From Burkholderiaceae bacterium (GTDB taxonomy: Bacteria > Pseudomonadota > Gammaproteobacteria > Burkholderiales > Burkholderiaceae_C): 64,000 nucleotides of DNA. The notes beneath the pieces were generated by a model. The model was not told the DNA's origin, made no database searches, and saw only the letters and a list, made by a program, of their open reading frames with translations. Numbering within the stretch: the first letter of the stretch is position 1; each line of letters opens with the position of its first letter. The position numbers and the translations under genes were made by a program. This document shows positions 53,601-61,332 of this stretch, piece after piece. Location of the stretch: contig JAGOPK010000001.1 of the NCBI GenBank assembly GCA_017992055.1, forward strand, positions 868,001 to 932,000. Reading direction: 5' to 3'.

Positions 53601-54224
53601 ATGGGCAACCAGGAAGTGGTCATCAAGCACCTGGGGCCGCAGCTGTCGCGGCTGCCGGGCCTGGTGGGCATGACGCTGCTGCCCTCGGGCCTGCCGGCGC
53701 TGATCTACAACCCGGTGGCCCTGGCCACGCTGTACGGCGACGCCGCACGGCTGCAGGCCGCCGAGGCCCACCGCGCCGAGCGCCAGCGTGCCGCCGCCGA
53801 GCCCTCGCCACGTGCCGCGGTGCTGGCGCCGCTGGTGCTGGTGGTCGACGACTCACTGACCGTGCGCCGTGTCACCCAGCGCCTGCTGGAGCGCGAGGGC
53901 TATCGCGTGGCCCTGGCCAAGGACGGCATGGAAGGCCTGGAAAAGCTGGGCGGCGAGCGCCCGGCGGTGCTGCTCAGCGACATCGAGATGCCGCGCATGG
54001 ACGGCTTCGACCTGGTGCGCAATCTGCGCGCCGATGCGCGCCTGGCCGATCTGCCGGTGATCATGATCACCTCGCGCATCGCCCAGAAGCACCGCGACCA
54101 TGCGGCCGGGCTGGGCGTCAACCACTACCTCGGCAAGCCCTATGCCGAGGACGAGCTGCTGGCCCTGGTGGCGCGTTATGCGCGCACCGGCCTGGGCTTG
54201 CCCTCGGCGTCGATGGCCACATAG
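47610..54224 (+). CDS. chpA: ChpA/PilL-type hybrid CheA kinase with receiver domain
   Basis: This 2,204-residue CheA-like kinase has a helical N-terminal region (to about residue 660). A linker with seven RTLxL-like repeats follows (674-755). Then come Hpt domains: HTLKGSSRMVG at His825, HSLAGSSATVG at His1194 and HTLKGGSRLAG at His1425. Long Pro/Ala/Glu linkers lie between. The dimer/ATPase part is near 1,600-1,900 (HLLRNSVVHGIESAE; DDGAGLD; GRGVGMDVVRTEVNAMGG), followed by a CheW-like domain, and a C-terminal receiver from about 2,073 (LVVDDSLTVRRVTQ; phospho-Asp in LLSDIEMPRMDGFDLV). It phosphorylates PilG and PilH. Its 3' end overlaps the opposite thioesterase gene by 49 bp. Confidence 0.94.
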   Translation: MAATGVTGADGGSGMDAGAAQDDLSALSWVQEELRRSLELAHKALRRYLKEAGSGGDLDMVDPSVLRQARAALHQSVGVLELVGLGTPIELLRAAEAALQRLSAKPRLINAKAVEAIEHGSFALLDYIARSLASKPVSPLALFPQYKVLQELAGATRIHPADLWPVPWRWAPLAPEAGLAARHPDAPTVALIESDLLALMRGAPPSVAARMSEVFAGLAIGVRQAAPGDLAHQRLATLWQLAAGFFEAQADGLLAVDVYSKRVGSQLLRQLRAGEDGEAAQRLAHDLLYFCSQAAPRSGVPVLGTGGRRLAAVREAWALPDEPPVDIEQTRLGRFDPAWIAQARKRVASAKEVWSAVAGGDLARLAGLQEQFALVADSLQRLYPDGAVLGRALQVAVAQTTAANAEPSAELAMEVATALLYVDASLDDADFDHPETAPRIQRLAQRVEQVRQQRDPGTLELWMEELYRRVSDRQTMGSVVAELRASLSEVEKNIDQYFRDPTQRQVLVPVPGQLGAMRGVLSVLGLDQASQAVLRMRDDVAALAETEVDPQRAIASGAFDRLADNLGALSFLIDMVAVQPQMAKSLFRFDPVSGNLSAVMAREDRPSGYAELDEREGADTLPPGGQDTDALAVTLEFDRMVKQARVSHRAAHPEAAGQALPLLHLDEPLTEQPTMRLPRADERTLKLSLHDEDDERTIQLPRAEQRTVRLEHDDEDERTLQLPPRDDTRTLQLDLRPGQGLPSLAEEDDERTLRLERAPASMPPLAAPVAAPVASGSGLEDDPEMREIFLEEAREVLQSAGEGLDALQLRHDDSAAMTTVRRAFHTLKGSSRMVGLTDFGEAAWACEQLYNTRLAEHQGADQDLREFSREALAHFAQWVDALAAGDAATFDPASIAVPADALRTEHRRLPVGGAAPAAEPVDDTVTVLGEALASEPSTATVVDTMVEPGGPIELTEPTELPAPALPVVQELQELPELDLADFGEAFAPPPAEPAPASPPHPTGAHSLLQRVPDLPLASDLDLDWIPELDEAPVTALAEPAPPPLPELSIDLGDLDDGLAEPPPAPYESTQLFSGPAPDATLPLPVPGAPTDLLLDLADDQPTLAAELDLDFAAEPVDAAPPPAPPEALPPPPAAVAERDDDAVKQIGPLRIAIPLFNIYLGEADELSRRLGVELAEWSLELHRPVGDTAVALAHSLAGSSATVGFADLSQLARALEHALERVQARGRGRADESALFSRCADEIRRLLHLFAAGFLQAPEADLLPQLQDIIHAAPEPLADGDVVTVIAGLEGEPALVEAVEVVEAVEVVEQVEPAAVAEVAEPIEPDEPAEAPRLVATGELGRAAVLPFTALDEAAPRPVVVATRIADAPDIGDEIDAVDQLDEDLFPVFVDEALELLPQIHARLREWSADAADPAAGSACMRALHTLKGGSRLAGAMRLGEMAHRLESAVERLLAAGAQTTAAELEPLVHYADALEAQFDVLRGVRSADEAGEFALPVVAEPQPPAVEAIQPQAPAQAEPQAAPQAVPQAPALEALAPVALAPVALPPQAAQAPAARIDWQRFRSPQAAQPVQPERSAASAAAQASVRVRAPLLDRLVNQAGEVSFSRTRIETDVRQLKGAMVDLHENLERLRSQLRDIELQAETQIGSRMEAARAAAQQFDPLEMDRFTRFQELTRMMAESVSDVATVQRGLQRTLQSAEDALAHQARMTRDMQDDLLRTRMVEFDSLSERLYRVVRQAAKETAKPVRLDIVGASIEVDRGVLERITPAFEHLLRNSVVHGIESAERRAAAGKPATGTVTVAVSQLGNEVAVEVRDDGAGLDLERIASRGRALGLIAPEAQPDEAELANLVFQPGFTTASEVTDLAGRGVGMDVVRTEVNAMGGRIETATAAGQGASFRVVLPLTTAVTQVVMLRCGERTVAVPSTLVETVRRLPRAEAEQAYERGAAQHAGRELPYFWLDALLQGSPVGAVAERSAAVLVVRSADQRIMLHVDEVMGNQEVVIKHLGPQLSRLPGLVGMTLLPSGLPALIYNPVALATLYGDAARLQAAEAHRAERQRAAAEPSPRAAVLAPLVLVVDDSLTVRRVTQRLLEREGYRVALAKDGMEGLEKLGGERPAVLLSDIEMPRMDGFDLVRNLRADARLADLPVIMITSRIAQKHRDHAAGLGVNHYLGKPYAEDELLALVARYARTGLGLPSASMAT
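49629..49874 (+). repeat. Seven-copy RT[LIV]xL peptide repeat in the ChpA linker
   Basis: Residues 674-755 contain PTMRL, ERTLKL, ERTIQL, QRTVRL, ERTLQL, TRTLQL and ERTLRL, spaced about 8-20 residues apart and separated by Asp/Glu-rich bridges such as HDEDDERT. The DNA copies are imperfect. The region lies between the N-terminal domain and the first clear Hpt domain. I know of no named motif that matches. Confidence 0.8.
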
Positions 54225-54610
54225 GTCAGGTTGGCCTCGGTCACCTTGACCACCTGCAGGTCGGCCGGGTTGCGCTCGGCAAACACCTCCACGTGCACGG
54301 TGATCGAGGTCTTGCCAATGCGCTCGACCCGGGCATAGAAGCTGACCAGATCGCCCACCGACACCGGCTGCTTGAACACGAACTGGTTCACCGCCACGGT
54401 GGCGATGCGGCCGCGGGCGATGCGCGCCGGCAGCACCGCGCCGGCCAGGTCCACCTGGGCCATCAGCCAGCCGCCGAAGATGTCGCCATTGCCGTTGACG
54501 TCGGCCGGCAGCGGCATCACCCGCAGCACCAGTTCGCTGCCATCGGGCAAACTCAGGGGTCCGGTGAGCGCCGGTGCGACGGGGGAAGGGCGGGGGCTGG
54601 AGTCGGTCAT
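54176..54610 (-). CDS. Acyl-CoA thioesterase, hotdog fold (YciA/BFIT-like)
   Basis: This 144-residue protein has the YciA-type hotdog pattern: LRVMPLPADVNGNGDIFGGW, LMAQVDLAGAVLPARIARG (catalytic Asp in the helix), ATVAVNQFVFKQPVSVGDLV and VHVEVFAERN. It hydrolyses a wide range of acyl-CoA esters in the cytoplasm. The start at 54610 (MTDSSPRP) is chosen over the ATG at 54646 because GAGA precedes it and the extra residues are not family-like. The 3' end lies inside the ChpA reading frame on the other strand (49-bp overlap). The conserved end YVAIDAEGKPRPVRA supports that this C-terminus is real. Confidence 0.92.
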   Translation of the reverse strand: MTDSSPRPSPVAPALTGPLSLPDGSELVLRVMPLPADVNGNGDIFGGWLMAQVDLAGAVLPARIARGRIATVAVNQFVFKQPVSVGDLVSFYARVERIGKTSITVHVEVFAERNPADLQVVKVTEANLTYVAIDAEGKPRPVRA

Positions 54611-54687
54611 CGCGCGTCTCGGTAGCTGACGGATCGGGCGCTGCATTGTCCACGCGGCCGCCGGATTCTCATGCCCAGCCCCAAGCC

Positions 54688-56508
54688 ATGCGCCGATCCG
54701 CCACCGTCCCCAGCCTGCCCGCGTCCCCCAGCCCCAGCGACCTGCCGCGCAGCGACTGGCAGACCCTGCGCCGCCTGCTGCCCTATCTGTGGCCCTGGCG
54801 TGGCCGGGTGGCGCTGGCGCTGGGCTTTCTGTTCGCCGCCAAGGCCGCCAATGTGGGCGTGCCGGTGCTGCTCAAGCACCTGGTCGATGCGCTGGACCTG
54901 AAGCCCGGCGATCCGCGTGCGCTGCTGGTGGTGCCGGCCGGCCTGCTGCTGGCCTATGCCGGCCTGCGCCTGGCCACCAGCCTGTTCACCGAGCTGCGCG
55001 AGCTGGTGTTCGCCAAGGTCTCGTTCGGCGCCAGCAAGCAGATCGCGCTGGAGGTCTTCGGCCACCTGCATGGGCTGAGCCTGCGTTTCCACCTGGAGCG
55101 CCAGACCGGCGGCCTGACACGCGACATCGAGCGTGGCACGCGGGCGCTGCAGTCGCTGGTGTCGTACTCGCTCTACACCATCCTGCCCACGCTGGTGGAG
55201 GTGCTGCTGGTGCTGGCGGTGCTGGGCGGGCGCTTCGACCTGGGCTATGTGTGGATCACGCTGGCCGCGCTGGCGGCCTATGTGGGCTTCACCGTCAGCG
55301 TCACCGAATGGCGCACGCGCTTTCGGCGCGAGATGAACGAATACGACGCCAAGGCCAACAGCCGGGCCATCGACGCGCTGCTGAACTACGAGACCGTCAA
55401 GTACTTCAACAACGAGGCCTTCGAGGCCCAGCGCTACGAGCAGGGCCTGGAGGCCTTCCGCCGTGCCCAGGTCAAGTCGCAGACCACGCTGTCCCTGCTC
55501 AACACCGGCCAGCAGCTGATCATCGCCACCAGCCTGGTGGCCCTGCTGTGGCGCGCCACGCAGGGCGTGGTCGACGGCCGCATGACGCTGGGCGACCTGG
55601 TGATGGTCAATGCCTTCCTGATCCAGCTGTACCTGCCGCTGAACTTCCTGGGCGTGCTGTACCGCGAGATCAAGCAGAGCCTGACCGACCTGGAGCGCCT
55701 GTTCGGCCTGCTGGAGCGCGAGCGCGAGGTCGCCGACGCGCCCGGTGCGCCCGAGTTGCAGGTGAGCCGGGGCGTGGTGCGCTTCGAGGACGTGGACTTC
55801 GGCTACGACCCGGCCCGGCCCATCCTCAAGGGCGTCAGCTTCGAGGTGCCGGCCGGCGCCACGGTGGCCGTGGTCGGTGCCTCGGGCGCCGGCAAGAGCA
55901 CGCTGGCGCGGCTGCTGTACCGCTTCTACGACGTGTCGGGCGGGCGCATCAGCATCGACGGCCAGGACATCCGCCAGGTCAGCCAGGCCAGCCTGCGCCG
56001 GGCGATCGGCATCGTGCCGCAGGACACGGTGCTGTTCAACGACACGGTGGGCTACAACATCGCCTACGGCCGGCCGGGCGCCAGCCGCGACGAGGTCGAG
56101 GCCGCGGCGCGGGCCGCCCACATCCACGACTTCATCGCCGCCACGCCCAAGGGCTACGAGACCATGGTCGGCGAGCGTGGGCTCAAGCTCTCGGGCGGCG
56201 AGAAGCAGCGCGTGGCGATTGCGCGCACGCTGCTGAAGAACCCGCCGGTGCTGATCTTCGACGAGGCCACCTCGGCGCTGGACTCGGCCAACGAGCGCGC
56301 CATCCAGGCCGAGCTGAAGAGCGCCGCCCAGGGCAAGACGGCCCTGGTCATCGCGCATCGCCTGTCCACCGTGGTCGACGCCCAGGCCATCGTGGTGCTG
56401 GACGCCGGCCGGGTGGTCGAGCAGGGCACGCATGCCGAGCTGCTGGCCCTGGGCGGACGCTATGCCCAGATGTGGCGGCTGCAGCAGGCGGAAGAACCGG
56501 CGGCCTGA
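54688..56508 (+). CDS. ABC exporter, Atm1-like (permease fused to ATPase)
   Basis: This 606-residue half transporter has an ABC_membrane domain with six helices (from about 30 to 340) and an ATPase domain. In the ATPase domain are Walker [38 protein letters not shown] and Walker [21 protein letters not shown]. The membrane part holds [19 protein letters not shown], typical of the ATM1/HMT1 group that exports glutathione-linked or heavy-metal-related compounds. The start at 54688 fits the family N-terminus. It acts as a homodimer in the inner membrane. The thioesterase gene is divergent, and a bidirectional hairpin follows the stop. Confidence 0.93.
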   Translation: MRRSATVPSLPASPSPSDLPRSDWQTLRRLLPYLWPWRGRVALALGFLFAAKAANVGVPVLLKHLVDALDLKPGDPRALLVVPAGLLLAYAGLRLATSLFTELRELVFAKVSFGASKQIALEVFGHLHGLSLRFHLERQTGGLTRDIERGTRALQSLVSYSLYTILPTLVEVLLVLAVLGGRFDLGYVWITLAALAAYVGFTVSVTEWRTRFRREMNEYDAKANSRAIDALLNYETVKYFNNEAFEAQRYEQGLEAFRRAQVKSQTTLSLLNTGQQLIIATSLVALLWRATQGVVDGRMTLGDLVMVNAFLIQLYLPLNFLGVLYREIKQSLTDLERLFGLLEREREVADAPGAPELQVSRGVVRFEDVDFGYDPARPILKGVSFEVPAGATVAVVGASGAGKSTLARLLYRFYDVSGGRISIDGQDIRQVSQASLRRAIGIVPQDTVLFNDTVGYNIAYGRPGASRDEVEAAARAAHIHDFIAATPKGYETMVGERGLKLSGGEKQRVAIARTLLKNPPVLIFDEATSALDSANERAIQAELKSAAQGKTALVIAHRLSTVVDAQAIVVLDAGRVVEQGTHAELLALGGRYAQMWRLQQAEEPAA

Positions 56509-56515
56509 AACGACA

Positions 56516-56537
56516 ACGGCCGCCCGGAGGCGGCCGT
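56516..56537. terminator. Bidirectional terminator-like hairpin between convergent genes
   Basis: ACGGCCGCC and GGCGGCCGT form a perfect 9-bp stem with a four-base loop (CGGA), 8 bases after the ABC gene stop and 20 bases from the stop of the PEP-CTERM gene. There is no long T-run, but an A-rich lead (GAAACGACAA) precedes it. Confidence 0.7.
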
Positions 56538-56556
56538 CAGCGGATGGCGCTGGCGT

Positions 56557-57141
56557 TCAGTCCGCGCGGCGGCGCCGCGTTGCACCACCGGCGGCCAGCA
56601 GGGCCAGACCGGCCAGCGCGTAGCCGGCGGGCTCGGGCACGGTGCCGCCCCCGACGAAATAGAAATCGAGGTTGTCCAGCGACACGGTGTTGCGGCCGCT
56701 GGTGGTGGACGAAAACGCCACTTCCTTGATCAGCTCGCCGAAGTCTTCGAATACCAGCTGATCGGCCCAGCCGCCCGAACCCGGCGTGGCGCCGAAGGAG
56801 AACTGGCCGGTCTTGCCGCTGATCCCGGTGACATCGACGATCAGGTTGTTGCTGTTCTTGAAGCTCAGCTTCAGGCTGTTGGCGTTCAGCGCGTTGGGGT
56901 CGTTGACGACGATGCGCAGCGGCAACGTGGTGGAGTTGGTCGTGACAAAGCCCACCGAGGTGCCGTCGCTGTCGAAGAAGGCGTCATAGAAGCTCAGGCC
57001 CAGGTAGGACACCGGGCTGGAGCCATCGGTCGGCAGCGCGGGGTCGAGGCTGGAGCCGTTGTCGAACGTGATCGGTGCCGCCATGGCCGCGACCGGTGCA
57101 AGGGTCGCCAAAGCCACCGAAAGCAAGAACTTCTTGGACAT
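56557..57141 (-). CDS. PEP-CTERM sorting domain protein
   Basis: This 194-residue exported protein has a signal peptide (MSKKFLLSVALATLAPVAAM, cleaved after AMA). The extracellular part is rich in Ser, Asn and Gly (DNGSSLDPALPTDGSSPVSY). The C-terminus is the exosortase signal: VPEPAGYALAGLALLAAGGA, a PEP motif plus membrane stretch, and RRRRAD basic tail. PEP-CTERM proteins are processed by an exosortase and tied to exopolysaccharide or cell-surface matrix. No exosortase is in the window. The upstream region (195 bp) to the LysR gene has no clear promoter that I could assign. Confidence 0.95.
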   Translation of the reverse strand: MSKKFLLSVALATLAPVAAMAAPITFDNGSSLDPALPTDGSSPVSYLGLSFYDAFFDSDGTSVGFVTTNSTTLPLRIVVNDPNALNANSLKLSFKNSNNLIVDVTGISGKTGQFSFGATPGSGGWADQLVFEDFGELIKEVAFSSTTSGRNTVSLDNLDFYFVGGGTVPEPAGYALAGLALLAAGGATRRRRAD

Positions 57142-57336
57142 GGGGGTACCTGCTGAAGGTTGGGGTGGCGCAGCCTGGATCCCACATCCGACCGCTGTCT
57201 CACCGTTTGACGAACTGTAGCGAAGGGCCTTGGCGGGCCGGTCGGGGCCTGGCCCTTTGTTCAGGGGGGGCGCTGCGGTGCTTTGTCCCACCGGCCCCGC
57301 GAATGGTGGGTGTTTTGTGGCAGATAGACTGCGGCG

Positions 57337-58251
57337 ATGGAGACCAAGTGGTTGGAAGACTTCGTCAGCCTGGCCGAGACGCGCAGCTTCTCGCGCTCGG
57401 CCCAGCTGCGCCATGTCACGCAGCCGGCGTTTTCGCGCCGCATCCAGGCGCTGGAGGCCTGGGCCGGCGTGGATCTGGTCGACCGCTCCAGCTATCCGAC
57501 GCGGCTCACGCCAGCCGGCGAGACCCTGCATGCGCAGTCGCTGGAGATCCTGTCGGCGCTGCAGTCGGCGCGCAACCTGATGCGCGCCCACCGTGCCAGC
57601 GGCCAGGACGTGATCGAGTTCGCCGTGCCGCACACGCTGGCCTTCACCTTCTTCCCGCAGTGGCTGCTGGCCCTGCGCGAGCGCTTCGGGCCGATCAAGA
57701 GCCGGCTGAATGCGCTGAACGTGCACGACGCCGTGCTGCGCCTGACCGAAGGCGGCTGCGACCTGCTGATCGCCTATCACCATGCCTCGCTGCCGCTGCA
57801 GCTGGCGCCCGAGCGCTACGAGATGCTGTCGCTGGGCCACGAGACGCTGGCCGCCTATGCCAAGTCCGATGCCCATGGCCAGCCGCTGTTCCGCCTGGGC
57901 ACCGGCAGCACGCCGGTGCCGCTGCTGGCCTATGCCGCCGGCGCCTACATGAGCCACATGGTCGACCAGATCATCCGCCAGATGCCGCTGCCGCCGGCGC
58001 TGGAGACGACCTACGAGACCGACATGGCCGAGGGCCTGAAGGCCATGGCCCTGGCCGGCCACGGCCTGGCCTTTCTGCCGGCCAGCTCGGTGCGCCAGGA
58101 CTTGAAGGCCGGCCGCCTGGTGCCGGCCGCCGCCCCCGGCGTCGGCGAGCTGACGATGGAGGTGCGCGCCTACCGCGAGCGTCCGGCGCTGGCCCGCCAT
58201 CCCAAGGCGGCGGCGTTGGCGCTGTGGGAGTTTCTGCAGCAGCTGGACTGA
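57337..58251 (+). CDS. LysR-family transcriptional regulator (HypT-like)
   Basis: This 304-residue regulator has the LysR HTH at residues 1-60: [57 protein letters not shown]. The C-terminal effector domain follows from about residue 90. The beginning METKWLEDF and the missing variations in the HTH resemble HypT/YjiE-like regulators that respond to oxidants, but I do not see a diagnostic Met/Cys set. It is monocistronic, 38 bp before pyrC, with which it may share no function. The upstream divergent PEP-CTERM gene is a possible target. Confidence 0.9.
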   Translation: METKWLEDFVSLAETRSFSRSAQLRHVTQPAFSRRIQALEAWAGVDLVDRSSYPTRLTPAGETLHAQSLEILSALQSARNLMRAHRASGQDVIEFAVPHTLAFTFFPQWLLALRERFGPIKSRLNALNVHDAVLRLTEGGCDLLIAYHHASLPLQLAPERYEMLSLGHETLAAYAKSDAHGQPLFRLGTGSTPVPLLAYAAGAYMSHMVDQIIRQMPLPPALETTYETDMAEGLKAMALAGHGLAFLPASSVRQDLKAGRLVPAAAPGVGELTMEVRAYRERPALARHPKAAALALWEFLQQLD

Positions 58252-58288
58252 GCCGGCCCGGCATGGCGGCGATGGGACAATCCCGCCC

Positions 58289-59335
58289 ATGACCCAGCGC
58301 CTCACCATCATCCGCCCCGACGACTGGCATCTGCACCTGCGCGACGGCGCGGCGATGGCCGCCGTGCTGCCCTACACCGCGCGGCAGTTCGGCCGCGCCA
58401 TCATCATGCCCAATCTGCGGCCGCCGGTGACGACCACCGCCGCGGCCCTGGCCTACCGCGAGCGCCTGCTGGCCGCACGGCCGGCCCCGGGCCAGCCGGG
58501 TGCCGACTTCGAGCCGCTGATGACGCTGTACCTGACCGACCGCCTGGCGCCCGAGGAGATCGTGCGCGCCAAGGCCGCCGGCATCGTGGCCTGCAAGCTG
58601 TACCCGGCCGGCGCCACCACCAACAGCGATGCCGGCGTCACCGACATCCGCAACATCTACCCGGTGCTCGAGGCCATGCAGCGCGAAGGCCTGCTGCTGC
58701 TGGTGCATGGCGAGGTCACCGATGGCGAGATCGACCTGTTCGACCGCGAGGCGGTGTTCATCGACCGGGTGATGGCGCCGCTGCGCCGCGACTTTCCCGC
58801 GCTGAAGGTGGTGTTCGAGCACATCACCACCCGGGAGGCGGCCGACTACGTGGCCAGCGCCGGCGCCCACACCGCGGCCACCATCACCGCCCACCACCTG
58901 CTGTACAACCGCAACGCCATCTTCCAGGGCGGCCTGCGCCCGCACTACTACTGCCTGCCGGTGTTGAAGCGCGAGGTCCATCGCCAGGCCCTGGTGGCGG
59001 CGGCCACCTCGGGCTCGGACCGCTTCTTCCTCGGCACCGACAGCGCCCCGCATGCCAGCCAGATGAAGGAGGCCAGCGTCTGCGGCGCCGGCTGCTTCAC
59101 CGCCCTCAGCGCGCTGGAGCTGTATGCCGAGGCCTTTGACGCCGTCGGCGCGCTGGACAAGCTGGAGGGCTTTGCCAGCCGCCACGGCCCGGCCTTCTAT
59201 GGCCTGCCGCTGAATGCCGGCACGCTGACGCTGGAGCGCCAGCCCCTGACCCTGCCCGAGGCAGTGCCGTTTGGCGACGCCACGCTGAAGCCGCTGCGCG
59301 CTGGAGAGACTCTGGCCTGGCGCCAGCTGGGCTGA
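58289..59335 (+). CDS. pyrC: Dihydroorotase (class II)
   Basis: This 348-residue enzyme cyclises carbamoyl-aspartate to dihydroorotate in pyrimidine synthesis. Zinc ligands are in [14 protein letters not shown] (His-x-His), carboxylated Lys in [18 protein letters not shown], the His positions in [13 protein letters not shown] and [14 protein letters not shown], and the catalytic Asp in [14 protein letters not shown]. The length matches E. coli PyrC. It lies 38 bp after the LysR gene, and a strong hairpin (59341-59384) follows its stop. Confidence 0.97.
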   Translation: MTQRLTIIRPDDWHLHLRDGAAMAAVLPYTARQFGRAIIMPNLRPPVTTTAAALAYRERLLAARPAPGQPGADFEPLMTLYLTDRLAPEEIVRAKAAGIVACKLYPAGATTNSDAGVTDIRNIYPVLEAMQREGLLLLVHGEVTDGEIDLFDREAVFIDRVMAPLRRDFPALKVVFEHITTREAADYVASAGAHTAATITAHHLLYNRNAIFQGGLRPHYYCLPVLKREVHRQALVAAATSGSDRFFLGTDSAPHASQMKEASVCGAGCFTALSALELYAEAFDAVGALDKLEGFASRHGPAFYGLPLNAGTLTLERQPLTLPEAVPFGDATLKPLRAGETLAWRQLG

Positions 59336-59340
59336 AGCGG

Positions 59341-59384
59341 CCGCGGCTCTGCTAAGCTTGATGAAAATCAATACGAAGCCGCGG
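59341..59384 (+). terminator. Nested inverted repeat downstream of pyrC
   Basis: CCGCGGCT and AGCCGCGG (8 bp, perfect) enclose a second perfect hairpin, TTGAT-GAAA-ATCAA. It starts 6 bases after the pyrC stop. It may end pyrC transcription or shape the leader of the sensor kinase gene at 59445. Confidence 0.5.
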
Positions 59385-59444
59385 GCCTCTCTGTGAAGGA
59401 GACGGCAAAAGACGGCTGACGATATCGGGAGGGCGGTATCCGCC

Positions 59445-60947
59445 ATGTCTGCGCAAGCCACGCCGCCTCTGGGCGATGAACTGCTGGCGCGGGCCTTTCA
59501 GGCCGCGCCGAACGGCTTTGTGCTGGTCGACCGGGCCGGCCTGATCGTCGCTGCCAATCCCCAGCTGGCCAGCATGTTCGGCGTGGCGCCGGCCGAGCTG
59601 CCGGGCCGGGCCATCGAGAGCCTGCTGCCGGCGGCGCTGGGCGAGGCCCATGTGCGGCTGCGCGAAGGTTATTTCGCCGCACCCGAGCACCGCGCCATGG
59701 GCGCCGGCCGCGTGCTGCATGCACGCCATGCCGATGGCCACGAGTTCCCGGTCGAGATCGGCCTGAGCCCGGTGCCCAGCCCCCAGGGCATGCTGGTGCT
59801 GGCCTCGGTGGTCGACATCAGCGAGCGCCTGGCGCTGGAGTCGGCCTTCCGCGGCGTGTTCGACGCCTCGCCCTACGGCCTGCTGATCGTCGACGACCAG
59901 GGGCTGATCGCGATGGCCAATCCGCGCATCGCCGAGACCCTGGGCTATGCGGTGGCCGACCTGCTGGGCCAGCCGCTGGCCCTGCTGCTGCCCGAGCGCT
60001 ACCGGCCCCAGCATCCGCCGCTGATGGCCGGCTACCGCGCCGACGGCAGCTCGCGGATGATGGGCCAGGGCCGCGACCTGTCGGCCCGCCACCGCGACGG
60101 CAGCGAGGTGCCGGTGGAGATCGGCCTGAGCCGGGTGCGCTGGCGCCGCCAGCCCATGACCCTGGCCGCGGTGACCGACATCAGCACCCGCCGCCAGCTT
60201 GATCTGGACCTGCGCCAGGCCAATGCCAAGCTGGAGGAGTTCACCTACGTCGCCTCGCACGACCTGCGCTCGCCGCTGCGTGGCATCGCCGACCTGATCG
60301 ACTGGATCGACGCCGACCTGGGCGAGGCCAAGCCGCCCGAGGTGGCGCGCAACCTGGGCCGCGTGGCCCAGCGCATCGCCCGCCTGGAGCGGCTGATCGA
60401 CGACCTGCTGACCTATGCCCGCGCCGGCCGCGCCGCCACCGAGGTCGAGGCCATCGACCTGCAGGCGCTGGTGGCCGGCATCGTCGAGCTGCAGCCGCTG
60501 CCGCCCGGCCTGCAACTGCAGCTGGACATCGCGGTGGCGCCGTTCCTGGCGCCGCGCGTGCCGCTGGAGACCACGCTGCGCAACCTGGTCGGCAATGCCG
60601 TCAAGCACCACGACCGGCCGGACGGCCGGGTGCGCGTGCTGGCGCGCGATGTCGGCGGCCATTGCGTCATCGACGTCGAGGACGACGGCCCGGGCATCCC
60701 GGCCGGCTCGGCCGAGCGGGTGTTCAAGCTGTTCCAGACGCTCACCGCCAGCCAGCGCGGCAGTTCCGGCCTGGGCCTGGCGGTGGCCAAGCGCCTGGTC
60801 GAGCTGCACGGCGGGCGCATCGACCTGGAATCGCCGTTGCAGGACGGCCGCGGCGCGCGCTTTCGCGTCCGCTGGCCCCGCTTTGCCTGGAGGAACAACG
60901 ATGGACACGCGCTCAACCCCGCTGACCATCCTGCTGGTCGAGGATGA
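59445..60947 (+). CDS. PAS-domain sensor histidine kinase
   Basis: This 500-residue soluble kinase has two PAS domains (about 15-130 and 140-260; NGFVLVDRAGLIVAANPQLA and YGLLIVDDQGLIAMANPRIA). The histidine box EFTYVASHDLRSPLRGI follows near residue 270, and the ATPase boxes NLVGNAVKHHDRP, DDGPGIP and GLGLAVAKRLVELHGG after it. There is no membrane segment, so the signal is sensed in the cytoplasm. The last 15 codons overlap the next gene in another frame, which places both on one transcript. A small hairpin GGCGG-TAT-CCGCC lies directly before the ATG. Confidence 0.92.
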   Translation: MSAQATPPLGDELLARAFQAAPNGFVLVDRAGLIVAANPQLASMFGVAPAELPGRAIESLLPAALGEAHVRLREGYFAAPEHRAMGAGRVLHARHADGHEFPVEIGLSPVPSPQGMLVLASVVDISERLALESAFRGVFDASPYGLLIVDDQGLIAMANPRIAETLGYAVADLLGQPLALLLPERYRPQHPPLMAGYRADGSSRMMGQGRDLSARHRDGSEVPVEIGLSRVRWRRQPMTLAAVTDISTRRQLDLDLRQANAKLEEFTYVASHDLRSPLRGIADLIDWIDADLGEAKPPEVARNLGRVAQRIARLERLIDDLLTYARAGRAATEVEAIDLQALVAGIVELQPLPPGLQLQLDIAVAPFLAPRVPLETTLRNLVGNAVKHHDRPDGRVRVLARDVGGHCVIDVEDDGPGIPAGSAERVFKLFQTLTASQRGSSGLGLAVAKRLVELHGGRIDLESPLQDGRGARFRVRWPRFAWRNNDGHALNPADHPAGRG

Positions 60948-61332
60948 CGATGTCGCCGCCGAGGCGGTGATGCGCAGCCTCAAGCGCGAGGGCTGCGACT
61001 GCCCGCTGGTGTGGGCCGAGGACGGCGCGCAGGCGCTGGCCGCGCTGCGTGGCCAGGATCCGCAGCGCCCGGTGCCGCGGCCGCGCGTGGTGCTGCTGGA
61101 CCTGAACATGCCGCGCATGGACGGCTTCGAGTTCCTGCGCCAGCTGCGCGCCGACCCGACACTGCACCACGACGTGGTGTTCGTGCTCACCACCTCGGAC
61201 GCCGACCAGGACCGCATGCGCGCCTACCAGGAGAACATCGCCGGCTACATGGTCAAGTCGGTGGTCGGCCGCCAGTTCACGCGCCTGGCCGCCATCCTGT
61301 CGGGTTATCAGGCCGCGGTGCGCCTGCCATGA
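60901..61332 (+). CDS. Single-domain response regulator (Rcp1-like)
   Basis: This 143-residue receiver has ILLVEDDDVAAEAVMRSLKR, the phospho-Asp in VVLLDLNMPRMDGFEFLRQL, VLTTSDADQDRMRA (Thr) and the Lys in YMVKSVVGRQFTRLA. The spacing and the extra-long loop resemble the Rcp1-type regulators paired with phytochrome-like kinases. There is no output domain. Its start lies 47 bp inside the kinase gene (another frame), and its stop overlaps the hybrid kinase start (ATGA). This makes it the direct target of the kinase just upstream (inferred). Confidence 0.9.
   Translation: MDTRSTPLTILLVEDDDVAAEAVMRSLKREGCDCPLVWAEDGAQALAALRGQDPQRPVPRPRVVLLDLNMPRMDGFEFLRQLRADPTLHHDVVFVLTTSDADQDRMRAYQENIAGYMVKSVVGRQFTRLAAILSGYQAAVRLP

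Noticed and set aside
47202..53771. A 2,189-codon open frame antisense to pilJ and chpA
   Set aside because: It is a GC-driven shadow: the composition is Arg/Gly/His/Gln-rich with no domain or ribosome-binding site, while the plus-strand frame shows full CheA motifs.
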